In this document: positions 1 to 5,047 of the stretch, one piece after another
Layout of the letters: each line of letters opens with the position of its first letter
Numbering within the stretch: position 1 is the stretch's first letter
DNA from: Gammaproteobacteria bacterium
GTDB taxonomy: Bacteria > Pseudomonadota > Gammaproteobacteria > Steroidobacterales > Steroidobacteraceae
Length of the DNA: 5,047 nucleotides
Direction of reading: 5' to 3'
NCBI GenBank assembly: GCA_020846815.1
Contig: JADLDF010000053.1
Location: forward strand, 1-5,047
The notes under the pieces: generated by a model
Database searches by the model: none
What the model was told of the DNA's origin: nothing
What the model saw: only the letters and a program-made list of their open reading frames with translations
Made by a program: the position numbers and the translations under genes

Positions 1-529
1 GCGCGTCGCGACGGGCATCATCGTCGAGCGGGGCGAGACGGAAGACGAGCGCTGCACTGAGCCGCGATTGCAGATCGGGCAGCACACAGCGGCATTCGCG
101 CGGCGCGACCGGCGCACTGACGAGCAACCTGCCACCGGCGGCCTGCACGCGGTTGTAGAGCGTGAACAGCCGCTCCTCGCCGCGGGTTTCGCCGAGCAGC
201 GCATCGACGTCGTCGAGCGCGAGTGCGTCGAGTGTGTCGAGGCCGTCGAGTGCGTCGCCCCCCCAGGTCCGCAGTTCGAACAGCGGGACATACATCGCGC
301 GCATGCCGCGCTCCGCGCTCGATCGCACGGCGCCCTGCAGCAGATGGGACTTGCCGACGCCGGCCGCGCCCCACACGAAAACACACCACGGCCCGTCGCC
401 CGCGGCCCAGGCCCGCACGGCGGCCAGCGCTTCGGCGTTACCGGCGGGCTCGAAGTTGTCGAGGCTCGCGCCCGTGTCGTGGAATAGCGCGAGCGTCCGC
501 TGCCGCCAGCGATCGACGCCGGCACTCAT
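1..529 (-). CDS. hda: Hda, DnaA-regulatory inactivator (AAA+), 3'-truncated by window edge
   Basis: The frame is open from an ATG at 529 to the left window edge, giving 176 residues of a family usually near 230; the missing part is the C-terminal lid region. Visible motifs in order are a Walker A GAAGVGKS (about 54-61), a Walker B LALDDVD (about 103-109), the segment LFTLYNRV (121-128) shared with Hda/DnaA, a sensor I-like strand LLVSAP (135-140), and LPDLQSRL (150-157) holding the box VII arginine finger (R156). Hda acts in the cytoplasm with the DNA-loaded beta sliding clamp to stimulate ATP hydrolysis by DnaA and so prevent re-initiation. The usual N-terminal clamp-binding peptide (QLSLPL in E. 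coli) is not exact; QRTLALF at 10-16 is the nearest candidate. The ATG overlaps the stop of the upstream membrane-protein gene as ATGA and has no good Shine-Dalgarno, suggesting translational coupling. The Walker A lysine is canonical, whereas I recall arginine there in E. coli Hda. Hda is favoured over DnaA because the protein starts directly at the AAA+ core and lacks DnaA domains I and II. Confidence 0.9.
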   Translation of the reverse strand, partial: MSAGVDRWRQRTLALFHDTGASLDNFEPAGNAEALAAVRAWAAGDGPWCVFVWGAAGVGKSHLLQGAVRSSAERGMRAMYVPLFELRTWGGDALDGLDTLDALALDDVDALLGETRGEERLFTLYNRVQAAGGRLLVSAPVAPRECRCVLPDLQSRLSAALVFRLAPLDDDARRDA

Positions 530-1641
530 TCCGCCGCGTCGATCGGCGTGCCCGCCTCGCCGGTCGATGGCAGCGCAGCCGGCGGACCGTAGAGGCCGCT
601 GCGTTTGTATTCATCATGCGAGTGCCGCAACAGAACGACGATCGCGGCGGCAACCGGCAGCGCGAGCAGAACGCCGAAGAAGCCGAAGAGCTGGCCACCC
701 GCCATCACCGCGAAGATCACGGCGACGGGATGCAGCCCGATGCGATCGCCGACGAGCAACGGCGAGAGCACCATGCCTTCGAGCATCTGGCCGACGCCGA
801 ACACGGCGACGACGGCGAGCAGGTGGATCCAGTCCTGGAACTGCAGCAGCGCGGCGATACCGGCGAGCAGCACGCCGACGATGACCCCGAGATAAGGCAC
901 GAAGCTGACGAGACCGGCGATGAGCCCGATCGAGAACGCGAGTTCGAGCCCGCACAGCCACAGCCCGACGGTATAGATGATCGCAAGCGCAAGCATCACC
1001 GTGAGCTGGCCGCGCAGGAATTCGGCGAGCACGGCGTCGATTTCGCGGGCGAGCTGCGTGACGCGCGGTTCGATCGGTCGCGGCAGCAGCTCGCGGACGT
1101 GCGCGACGAGTTCGTCCCAGTCGCGCAGCAGATAGAACGTGACGACCGGCACCAGCAGCACGAAGCTGGCCCAGCCGAGCAGCACCTGGCCGGAGCGACC
1201 GAGCTGCAACACCAGTTCGCGGGCGAGCTTCGAGATCTCCTGCCAATGCGCCGTCAGGTGTTCCTTCAACTGCGCGGGATCGAGCTCGAGCACGACCCCG
1301 AAGCGCTGCTCGAGCCACGGCAGCAGCCGCTCCTGCGCCCAACCGAGCGCCGTCGGCAGTTTGCCGATCAACACCGCGATCTGGTTTTCCAGCGCGGGAA
1401 TGAACACCAGCAGCGCGAGCAGGCCCGTGAGGAACATCGTCACGAACACGACGCACACTGCGAGTGTGCGCGACAGGCCGCGCGCCTGGAGCCGGTCGAC
1501 GAGCGGATCGCCGAGATAGGCGAGCAGCGCACTGACGACGAATGGCGTCAGCACCGGCGCGAGCAGGTACAGGAGCCAGCCGGTGCCCGCGGCGAGCGCG
1601 AGCACCAGCCATTTCTGCGAATCGGTCAGGATGAACGACAT
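526..1641 (-). CDS. PerM/AI-2E transporter family membrane protein
   Basis: A 371-residue integral inner-membrane protein matching the AI-2E transporter (PerM, UPF0118) family in length and layout. Hydrophobic segments lie at about 11-27, 29-44, 60-83, 153-172, 213-231, 234-266, 272-297 and 303-338. A soluble, charged stretch at about 84-150 sits between the third and fourth segments, as is typical of this family. Recognisable motifs are YLLRDWDEL (170-178), SFVPYLG (246-252) and the C-terminal block beginning HPVAVIFAVMAGGQLFGF (304-321). Relatives have been proposed to export autoinducer-2 or to act as ion antiporters, but the substrate of this Hda-linked subgroup is not established and I assign none. 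The ATG at 1641 lies 9 nt after the DUF2066 stop with only a weak purine-rich ribosome site. The TGA at 526-528 overlaps the hda start. The position between DUF2066 and hda is a recurring gammaproteobacterial arrangement and indicates an operon, not a functional link. Confidence 0.88.
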   Translation of the reverse strand: MSFILTDSQKWLVLALAAGTGWLLYLLAPVLTPFVVSALLAYLGDPLVDRLQARGLSRTLAVCVVFVTMFLTGLLALLVFIPALENQIAVLIGKLPTALGWAQERLLPWLEQRFGVVLELDPAQLKEHLTAHWQEISKLARELVLQLGRSGQVLLGWASFVLLVPVVTFYLLRDWDELVAHVRELLPRPIEPRVTQLAREIDAVLAEFLRGQLTVMLALAIIYTVGLWLCGLELAFSIGLIAGLVSFVPYLGVIVGVLLAGIAALLQFQDWIHLLAVVAVFGVGQMLEGMVLSPLLVGDRIGLHPVAVIFAVMAGGQLFGFFGVLLALPVAAAIVVLLRHSHDEYKRSGLYGPPAALPSTGEAGTPIDAAE

Positions 1642-1650
1642 CGTCGCCGG

Positions 1651-2736
1651 CTAATGCGTGAGCACATACGTGCCCGGCGCATCGGCGACGGGCAGCAGGG
1701 CCGCGTTCAGACGCAGGCTTTCGGCGACCGCCGGCAGGCCACCGCGCGCGGAGATTTGGAACAGAACACCGGCACCCGTCACGCGCTGCACGCCGAGCGA
1801 GGTGACGGTATCGAGCTCGCGCAACAGGCGGAACGCGCGCCCGTAGTCATTCGCCGATCGCACGTCCTGCACCGTCAGCGCGAACGCCTCGATACCGCCG
1901 CCGAACACGGCCGGGTTCGCGAAATGCGCGCCGAGCACATCGGCGGCGCGATCGATGCCGGCCACCGCCGCCGCGGCCGGCGAGTCGCCGGTCGTCTCGA
2001 AGTCGGTGACTTCGCCGTCGATCACGATTCGCCAGCGGCCCTGCCAGACGAGGCCGTCGGTCGAGCCGAGCACGCCGGCGAGCTGCGGCGGCGCGACCGG
2101 TGCCGTGACGGCCGGCGCCGGCGTGTCGGCGGGCGGCGCGGCGTCGCCGACGAGCGCCGTCAGCAACTCGTCCGGCGGTACGCTCGCCAGCGTCGCGGCG
2201 AAGGCAGGGTCGCTGCTGCCGTTCGCGAGTGGGATCGCCCGTTCGACGGCCTGCGCCTGCACGGCAGCGCCGAGTTCCGGATATTTCACATCGGGCACGA
2301 GGCGGCGGCCGTCGGCATCGTCGAGCAGGATCCACGCCTGGGTCTGTGGCCGTTGCTGACCCCATAACACGACGCCGCGTTCGCGCAGCGCGCCGGCCAC
2401 CGCACGCGCATCGAAATCGACGCGCAACCGCCAGCCGTCGACATCGTTGCCACCGGCCTCATGGCCGACGACCGTGACATAACGGCGCGCATTGCCGAGC
2501 AGCGCGCGACCGGCCGGCGCCTCGATGATCCCGCTGTTGCCGGTGACCTTCTTCAACACCACGCCGAGCGCGCGCGTGACGCCGAGATCCGATTCGGCGG
2601 CGCTGCGATTGGCCACGGGAACGACGGCGCTGTAGAGATTACCGACGGTGGCGGCACGCGCGGCAGGGATCAACACGACGGCGAGCACCAGCAGCAGCGC
2701 GCGGAGACCCGACGGCGGGAAGGTGGCGCGGAACAT
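1651..2736 (-). CDS. DUF2066 family exported protein of unknown function
   Basis: A 361-residue protein resembling the DUF2066 family. An N-terminal signal peptide is clear: basic R3 and R12, a hydrophobic core [14 protein letters not shown] (11-24) and an AxA-type site ARA (26-28), so the mature protein probably starts near A29 and acts in the periplasm or at the envelope. Just after this comes the family-like start, [18 protein letters not shown] (35-52) followed by a helix ending LKKVTGN (61-67). No enzyme motif or further membrane segment is visible. An alanine/proline-rich linker rich in AP pairs lies at about 196-213, probably separating two domains. The ATG at 2736 is the most upstream start possible, because an in-frame TAG lies four codons before it at 2746-2748. 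It is the first gene of an operon with the PerM-like protein and hda. The function of DUF2066 is unknown; the family call is from remembered sequence features, not a profile search. Confidence 0.8.
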   Translation of the reverse strand: MFRATFPPSGLRALLLVLAVVLIPAARAATVGNLYSAVVPVANRSAAESDLGVTRALGVVLKKVTGNSGIIEAPAGRALLGNARRYVTVVGHEAGGNDVDGWRLRVDFDARAVAGALRERGVVLWGQQRPQTQAWILLDDADGRRLVPDVKYPELGAAVQAQAVERAIPLANGSSDPAFAATLASVPPDELLTALVGDAAPPADTPAPAVTAPVAPPQLAGVLGSTDGLVWQGRWRIVIDGEVTDFETTGDSPAAAAVAGIDRAADVLGAHFANPAVFGGGIEAFALTVQDVRSANDYGRAFRLLRELDTVTSLGVQRVTGAGVLFQISARGGLPAVAESLRLNAALLPVADAPGTYVLTH

Positions 2737-2831
2737 GCCGGGACGCTATGCGAAAGGGGTTTTTGAAGTCAAGGGAAGTCTCGTCGGATCCACGGTTTAC
2801 GCTATCGGACGCGGGCCTTACCATGCCCGCC
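2737..2831. promoter_or_regulatory. Divergent DUF2066/purM intergenic region with short direct repeats
   Basis: A 95-bp spacer, more AT-rich than its surroundings, that must drive transcription both ways. It contains GAAGTC twice exactly one helical turn apart (2765-2770 and 2775-2780), overlapping the minus-strand -35 box, and ACGCTAT twice (2743-2749 and 2799-2805). For purM the best -10-like candidates are TACGCT (2798-2803) or GCTATC (2801-2806), with no convincing -35 box at 16-18 nt. No site resembling the E. coli PurR operator is seen. A regulatory role for the repeats is inference. Confidence 0.35.
2745..2772 (-). promoter_or_regulatory. Sigma70-like promoter of the DUF2066-perM-hda operon
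   Basis: Reading the minus strand, TTGACT (2772-2767; five of six matches to TTGACA) is followed after 16 nt by CATAGC (2750-2745), or after 17 nt by ATAGCG. The spacer contains a short A-rich run. The predicted start point at about 2737-2738 leaves only one or two bases before the ATG at 2736. The -35 box is strong and the -10 box is mediocre. Confidence 0.45.
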
Positions 2832-3878
2832 ATGAGCACCCGTGACACTTTGAGTTACCGCGACGCCGGCGTCGATATCGACAGCGGCGCCGCCCTCGTC
2901 GAACGCATCAAACCTTTCGCCAAAACGACCGTCCGCGATGGCGTCGTCGGCGGTCTCGGCGGCTTCGGCGGCCTCTTCGAGCTCGCCAAGGCGAAGTACG
3001 AACGGCCGATCCTCGTGTCCTCGACCGACGGCGTCGGCACCAAGCTGAAGCTCGCGATCGACCTCGATCGCCACGACACCATCGGCATCGACCTCGTCGC
3101 GATGTGCGTCAACGATGTGATCGTCCAGGGCGCCGAGCCTTTGTTCTTCCTCGACTACTTCGCGACCGGCAGGCTCGACGTCGCAGTCGCCGCCCAGGTG
3201 ATCGAAGGCATCGCCGACGGCTGCCGCCAGGCGCACGCGGCGCTGCTCGGCGGCGAGACCGCCGAGATGCCGGACATGTACGCGCCCGGCCATTACGATC
3301 TCGCCGGCTTCACCGTCGGCATCGTCGACGCCGCGAAGCTCATCGACGGCAGCCGCATCGCGCCGGGCGACGTGATCATCGGCCTCGACTCGAGCGGCGT
3401 GCACTCGAACGGTTATTCGCTGGTGCGGAAAATCATCGCGAAGAGCGCTGCCGATCTCGCCGCACCGCTCGACGGGCGGCCGCTCGCCACGGCGCTGCTC
3501 GCGCCGACGCGCATCTACGTCAAACCGCTGCTCGCCGCGATTGCCCGGCACGACATCCGCGGCCTCGCCCACATCACCGGCGGCGGGATCACCGACAACC
3601 TGCCGCGCGTGCTCCCGGACGGCGTGTCCGCCGACATCGATCTCGACCGCTGGACGCTGCCGTCCGTGTTCCAGTGGCTGCGCGAGCACGGCCCGGTCGA
3701 AGACGCCGAGATGCTGCGGACCTTCAACTGCGGACTCGGCATGCTCGCCATCGTGCCGGCACACGAGGCCGACGCGGTGCTGGCGACGCTCGCGGCCCAC
3801 GGCGAGACGGCACGCCTCGTCGGTCACGTCGTGCACGGCGCGGGCGCGGCCCGGGTGGTCTATCGCGGCCGCCTGTAA
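2832..3878 (+). CDS. purM: Phosphoribosylformylglycinamidine cyclo-ligase (AIR synthetase)
   Basis: PurM converts FGAM to 5-aminoimidazole ribonucleotide using ATP, the fifth step of de novo purine synthesis, in the cytoplasm. The product is 348 residues, against about 345 in E. coli, and matches that protein almost block for block: [13 protein letters not shown] (7-19), the glycine-rich [12 protein letters not shown] (40-51), [15 protein letters not shown] (64-78), [16 protein letters not shown] (81-96), [11 protein letters not shown] (99-109), [12 protein letters not shown] (139-150), [15 protein letters not shown] (187-201), LAPTRIYVK (223-231), [16 protein letters not shown] (247-262) and RTFNCGLGM (296-304). 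ATG 2832 is chosen because [16 protein letters not shown] aligns with the family N terminus; an in-frame ATG at 2823 would add three residues. Neither start has a good Shine-Dalgarno sequence. purN, its common partner, does not follow: the next gene, trmJ, is convergent 16 nt away. All key motifs are intact, so it should be functional. Confidence 0.97.
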   Translation: MSTRDTLSYRDAGVDIDSGAALVERIKPFAKTTVRDGVVGGLGGFGGLFELAKAKYERPILVSSTDGVGTKLKLAIDLDRHDTIGIDLVAMCVNDVIVQGAEPLFFLDYFATGRLDVAVAAQVIEGIADGCRQAHAALLGGETAEMPDMYAPGHYDLAGFTVGIVDAAKLIDGSRIAPGDVIIGLDSSGVHSNGYSLVRKIIAKSAADLAAPLDGRPLATALLAPTRIYVKPLLAAIARHDIRGLAHITGGGITDNLPRVLPDGVSADIDLDRWTLPSVFQWLREHGPVEDAEMLRTFNCGLGMLAIVPAHEADAVLATLAAHGETARLVGHVVHGAGAARVVYRGRL

Positions 3879-3886
3879 GCCGCGAT
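3862..3886. terminator. Hairpin spanning the purM stop, possible bidirectional terminator
   Basis: ATCGCGGC (3862-3869) and GCCGCGAT (3879-3886) form a perfect 8-bp inverted repeat around a 9-nt loop that contains the purM TAA. It sits at the meeting point of convergent purM and trmJ, where transcripts from both sides would need to end. No T-run follows on either strand, so it is not a canonical intrinsic terminator; it may only slow polymerase, protect 3' ends, or be chance in GC-rich DNA. Confidence 0.3.
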
Positions 3887-3894
3887 CTGCAGCA

Positions 3895-4674
3895 CTACGT
3901 CGACCCGTCGCCGCGCACGGCTTTTTCGATCGCGGTCAGGAAGCCGCGCAGGATGCGCACTTCGCTCTGCGTCAGCCCCGGCCGCGCGACGAGCCGCTGC
4001 AGGCGGGTCGGCAGCAGCTTCGGACGCGCCGGCTTGAAGTAGTCGACCGCCTGCATCGCACGTTTCGCATGGTCGACGAGGCCGGCGAGTTCACCAGTCG
4101 TCGCCAGCGGATCCTCATCGCCGCTGGTCGGTTCAATTCCGCCGAGCGCCTGCATGCGTAGTTCGTAGGCACAGATCTGCACCGCCTGCGCGAGATTCAG
4201 CGAACTGAACGCCGCGTCGGTCGGGATGCGGATGGCGCGCTGACACAGCGCGAGTTCGTCGTTCGACAACCCCGCCTGCTCGCGCCCGAAGAGAATGGCG
4301 ATGTCGGCCGGCGTCGACTGCGCGGCGGCCCAGGCGGCCGCCTCGCGCGGCGTCATCACCGGCCATTCGAGGTGGCGGGGACGGGCCGTCGTGCCGAACA
4401 CGAGGCCGCAATCGTCGATTGCCGAGGCGATGTCGTCGACGACGCGGGCCGCCTGCAGCACGTCGTCCGCCCCGGACGCACGCGCGGTGGCGTCCGCCGA
4501 GGGAAAGCGCTGCGGGCGGACCAGCACGAGCTGGCGCAGACCCATGGTCTTCATCGCGCGCGCGGCCGCGCCGATGTTGCCCGGATGGGACGTCTCGACG
4601 AGCACCACGCGCAGGCGGGCGAGCCAGGCCTGCATGGTTTGCGGATCAGCGTCGGTCATCGGATCTTCTCGCAC
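3895..4674 (-). CDS. trmJ: tRNA (cytidine/uridine-2'-O-)-methyltransferase TrmJ
   Basis: A SPOUT-fold (TrmH/SpoU family) enzyme that uses S-adenosylmethionine to methylate the ribose 2'-OH of nucleotide 32 in the anticodon loop of tRNAs. Numbering from the ATG at 4659, motif 1 is HPGNIGAAARAMKTMGL (25-41), with N28 and the probable catalytic R34. Motif 2 is ILFGREQAGLSNDEL (122-136) and motif 3 is IPTDAAFSSLNLAQAVQIC (145-163), the two knot segments that bind cofactor. A helical C-terminal extension (about 195-254, ending near FLTAIEKAV) fits the dimerising tail of TrmJ and separates it from TrmL or TrmH. Three starts are possible: GTG 4674, ATG 4659 and ATG 4635. I give GTG 4674 because it has the best ribosome site (GGAG, 6-nt spacing), but ATG 4659 is nearly as likely; products are 259 or 254 residues. 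It is divergent from suhB as in E. coli, but purM, not cysE or iscR, lies beyond its 3' end. Confidence 0.94.
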   Translation of the reverse strand: MREDPMTDADPQTMQAWLARLRVVLVETSHPGNIGAAARAMKTMGLRQLVLVRPQRFPSADATARASGADDVLQAARVVDDIASAIDDCGLVFGTTARPRHLEWPVMTPREAAAWAAAQSTPADIAILFGREQAGLSNDELALCQRAIRIPTDAAFSSLNLAQAVQICAYELRMQALGGIEPTSGDEDPLATTGELAGLVDHAKRAMQAVDYFKPARPKLLPTRLQRLVARPGLTQSEVRILRGFLTAIEKAVRGDGST

Positions 4675-4680
4675 CTCGTT

Positions 4681-4684
4681 CTCC
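4681..4684 (-). promoter_or_regulatory. Ribosome binding site favouring the trmJ GTG start
   Basis: On the minus strand GGAG lies 6 nt before the GTG at 4674. The ATG at 4659 has only a loose purine stretch (GAGAAGA) before it, so this site is the reason for preferring GTG. Confidence 0.45.
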
Positions 4685-4704
4685 GCGGTCAGGCCGGCAT
4701 CCGG

Positions 4705-4710
4705 TAGAAT
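4705..4710 (+). promoter_or_regulatory. suhB promoter -10 box (TAGAAT)
   Basis: TAGAAT matches five of six consensus bases and sits 89 nt upstream of the suhB ATG. The predicted start near 4717 would give a leader of about 83 nt. No good -35 box lies at 16-18 nt spacing; TTCTCC at 4679-4684 is too distant (20 nt), so an activator or a weak -35 may be involved. Confidence 0.45.
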
Positions 4711-4716
4711 CGCGGC

Positions 4717-4722
4717 ATTCTA
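4717..4722 (-). promoter_or_regulatory. trmJ promoter -10 box (TAGAAT on minus strand)
   Basis: The minus strand reads TAGAAT here, pointing toward trmJ. The predicted start near 4710 gives a leader of 36 nt to the GTG or 51 nt to the ATG. The -35 position (around 4740-4745, TGCCGG) is poor. Confidence 0.4.
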
Positions 4723-4749
4723 ATGAAGCCGCACGCGCGCCGGCACTCG

Positions 4750-4767
4750 CCGTCGCCAGGGCGACGG
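4750..4767 (+). promoter_or_regulatory. GC-rich hairpin in the suhB 5' leader
   Basis: CCGTCGC (4750-4756) pairs perfectly with GCGACGG (4761-4767) around a CAGG loop, forming a 7-bp stem between the predicted suhB transcription start and its ribosome site. No T-run follows, so it is not an intrinsic terminator. In E. coli suhB is autoregulated through its leader by the Nus complex (recalled knowledge), but no convincing boxA is seen here, so function is open. Confidence 0.4.
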
Positions 4768-4784
4768 GCGCCCGCGACCGGCCC

Positions 4785-4790
4785 GGAGAT
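4785..4790 (+). promoter_or_regulatory. suhB ribosome binding site (GGAGAT)
   Basis: GGAGAT ends 9 nt before the ATG at 4800. It is the clearest Shine-Dalgarno in the window and supports that start over the internal ATG at codon 4. Confidence 0.6.
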
Positions 4791-4799
4791 CCACCGCCC

Positions 4800-5047
4800 A
4801 TGCATCCGATGCTCAACATCGCCGTGCGCGCCGCCCGCCGCGGCGCGACCGTGATTCTGCGCAATTTCGAACGCCTCGATACGCTGCAGGTCGACCTCAA
4901 AGGTCGCCACGACTATGTCTCGAACGTCGATCGCGAGGCCGAAACCGTCATCATCGACACCCTGCGCACGGCCTATCCCGACCACGCCATCCTCGCCGAG
5001 GAGAGCGGCAGTCACGGCGACAGCGACTTCGTGTGGATGATCGATCC
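4800..5047 (+). CDS. suhB: SuhB, inositol-1-monophosphatase family, 3'-truncated by window edge
   Basis: The first 82 codons of a family of about 265 residues. The N terminus MHPMLNIAVRAAR matches E. coli SuhB nearly exactly, followed by the substrate-loop region around KGRHDYVSNVD (34-44) and EAETVIIDTLR (46-56). AEESG (66-70) carries the metal-binding glutamate (E67), and WMIDP at the window end begins the WVIDPLDGT metal-binding signature. The enzyme hydrolyses myo-inositol 1-phosphate with Mg2+. In E. coli SuhB also joins the NusA-containing complex that promotes rRNA antitermination and maturation; whether this protein does so cannot be judged from the fragment. A clear GGAGAT ribosome site and a TAGAAT -10 box lie upstream. 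The divergent pairing with trmJ is conserved in gammaproteobacteria and strengthens the call over a paralogue such as CysQ. Confidence 0.95.
   Translation, partial: MHPMLNIAVRAARRGATVILRNFERLDTLQVDLKGRHDYVSNVDREAETVIIDTLRTAYPDHAILAEESGSHGDSDFVWMID

Larger units (their letters stand above)
4705..4722. repeat. 18-bp inverted repeat in the trmJ/suhB divergent promoter
   Basis: TAGAAT and ATTCTA arms of 6 bp flank a 6-bp GC-rich core (CGCGGC). Each arm is a -10-like box on a different strand, so the repeat may be a pair of overlapping promoters, a dimeric operator, or both. It is one of the few AT-rich spots in the region. Confidence 0.6.

Noticed and set aside
614..1612. A 332-codon minus-strand frame overlapping the PerM-like gene in another phase.
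   Set aside because: It is an arginine/alanine-rich shadow; the other frame has clear membrane segments and family motifs.
223..2367. A 714-codon open frame on the plus strand antisense to the PerM-like, DUF2066 and part of the hda genes.
   Set aside because: Its product is low-complexity (rich in R, E, H, Q, D), spans three recognisable genes on the other strand, and is the expected result of high GC with few antisense stop codons. No family or ribosome site supports it.
2763..2768. TTGAAG as a -35 box for purM on the plus strand.
   Set aside because: Spacing to the nearest -10-like sequence is 29 nt or more; it overlaps the better -35 of the opposite promoter.
2802..3836. A 344-codon open frame antisense to purM.
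   Set aside because: It mirrors the strongly conserved purM coding sequence; the composition is typical of a GC-rich shadow frame.
4810..4818. TGCTCAACA at the start of suhB, resembling a boxA (TGCTCTTTAACA) lacking three T residues.
   Set aside because: It lies inside conserved coding sequence (MLNI), so codon constraint explains it; the central T-run that defines boxA is absent.
4723..4854. A possible upstream ORF starting at an ATG in the suhB leader and running into suhB out of frame.
   Set aside because: It has no ribosome site, arginine/proline-rich content and a length expected by chance in stop-poor GC-rich DNA.

Overview
This is a GC-rich, densely packed chromosomal window that looks like a gammaproteobacterium outside the enterics, for example of the Xanthomonadales, Nevskiales or Steroidobacter type. 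That placement is inferred from gene order and from close resemblance to gammaproteobacterial proteins; no taxonomic search was run. All genes seen are chromosomal housekeeping genes. I see no mobile element, CRISPR array, tRNA, rRNA or phage signature, and no convincing new biological system.

Left block (1-2736, minus strand): a three-gene operon read right to left. It begins with a secreted or periplasmic DUF2066 protein, then a PerM/AI-2E-type multispanning membrane protein, then Hda, the DnaA-like AAA+ protein that inactivates DnaA after replication starts. The gaps are 9 nt and then a 4-nt ATGA overlap, so the genes are probably co-transcribed and partly co-translated. Hda runs off the left edge after 176 residues. 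A 95-bp divergent region (2737-2831) separates this operon from purM. It holds a good sigma70-like promoter for the DUF2066 operon, placed so close to the ATG that the transcript would be almost leaderless.

Middle (2832-3878, plus strand): a complete purM (AIR synthetase, de novo purine synthesis). The purN gene that commonly follows purM in gammaproteobacteria is absent. purM instead meets a convergent trmJ across 16 nt, with a hairpin around the purM stop codon.

Right block (3895-5047): trmJ (tRNA ribose 2'-O-methyltransferase, minus strand) and the first 82 codons of suhB (inositol monophosphatase family and Nus-complex factor, plus strand), transcribed divergently as in Escherichia coli. 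Their 125-bp intergenic region carries an 18-bp inverted repeat whose two arms are both TAGAAT -10-like boxes facing each other. It also holds a GC-rich hairpin in the suhB leader and a clear suhB Shine-Dalgarno sequence.

The points most worth a second look are regulatory or architectural: the near-leaderless DUF2066 operon promoter, the symmetric trmJ/suhB promoter, the suhB leader hairpin, the coupling of a replication regulator to two poorly understood envelope proteins, and the purM/trmJ junction, which joins two neighbourhoods that are usually separate.
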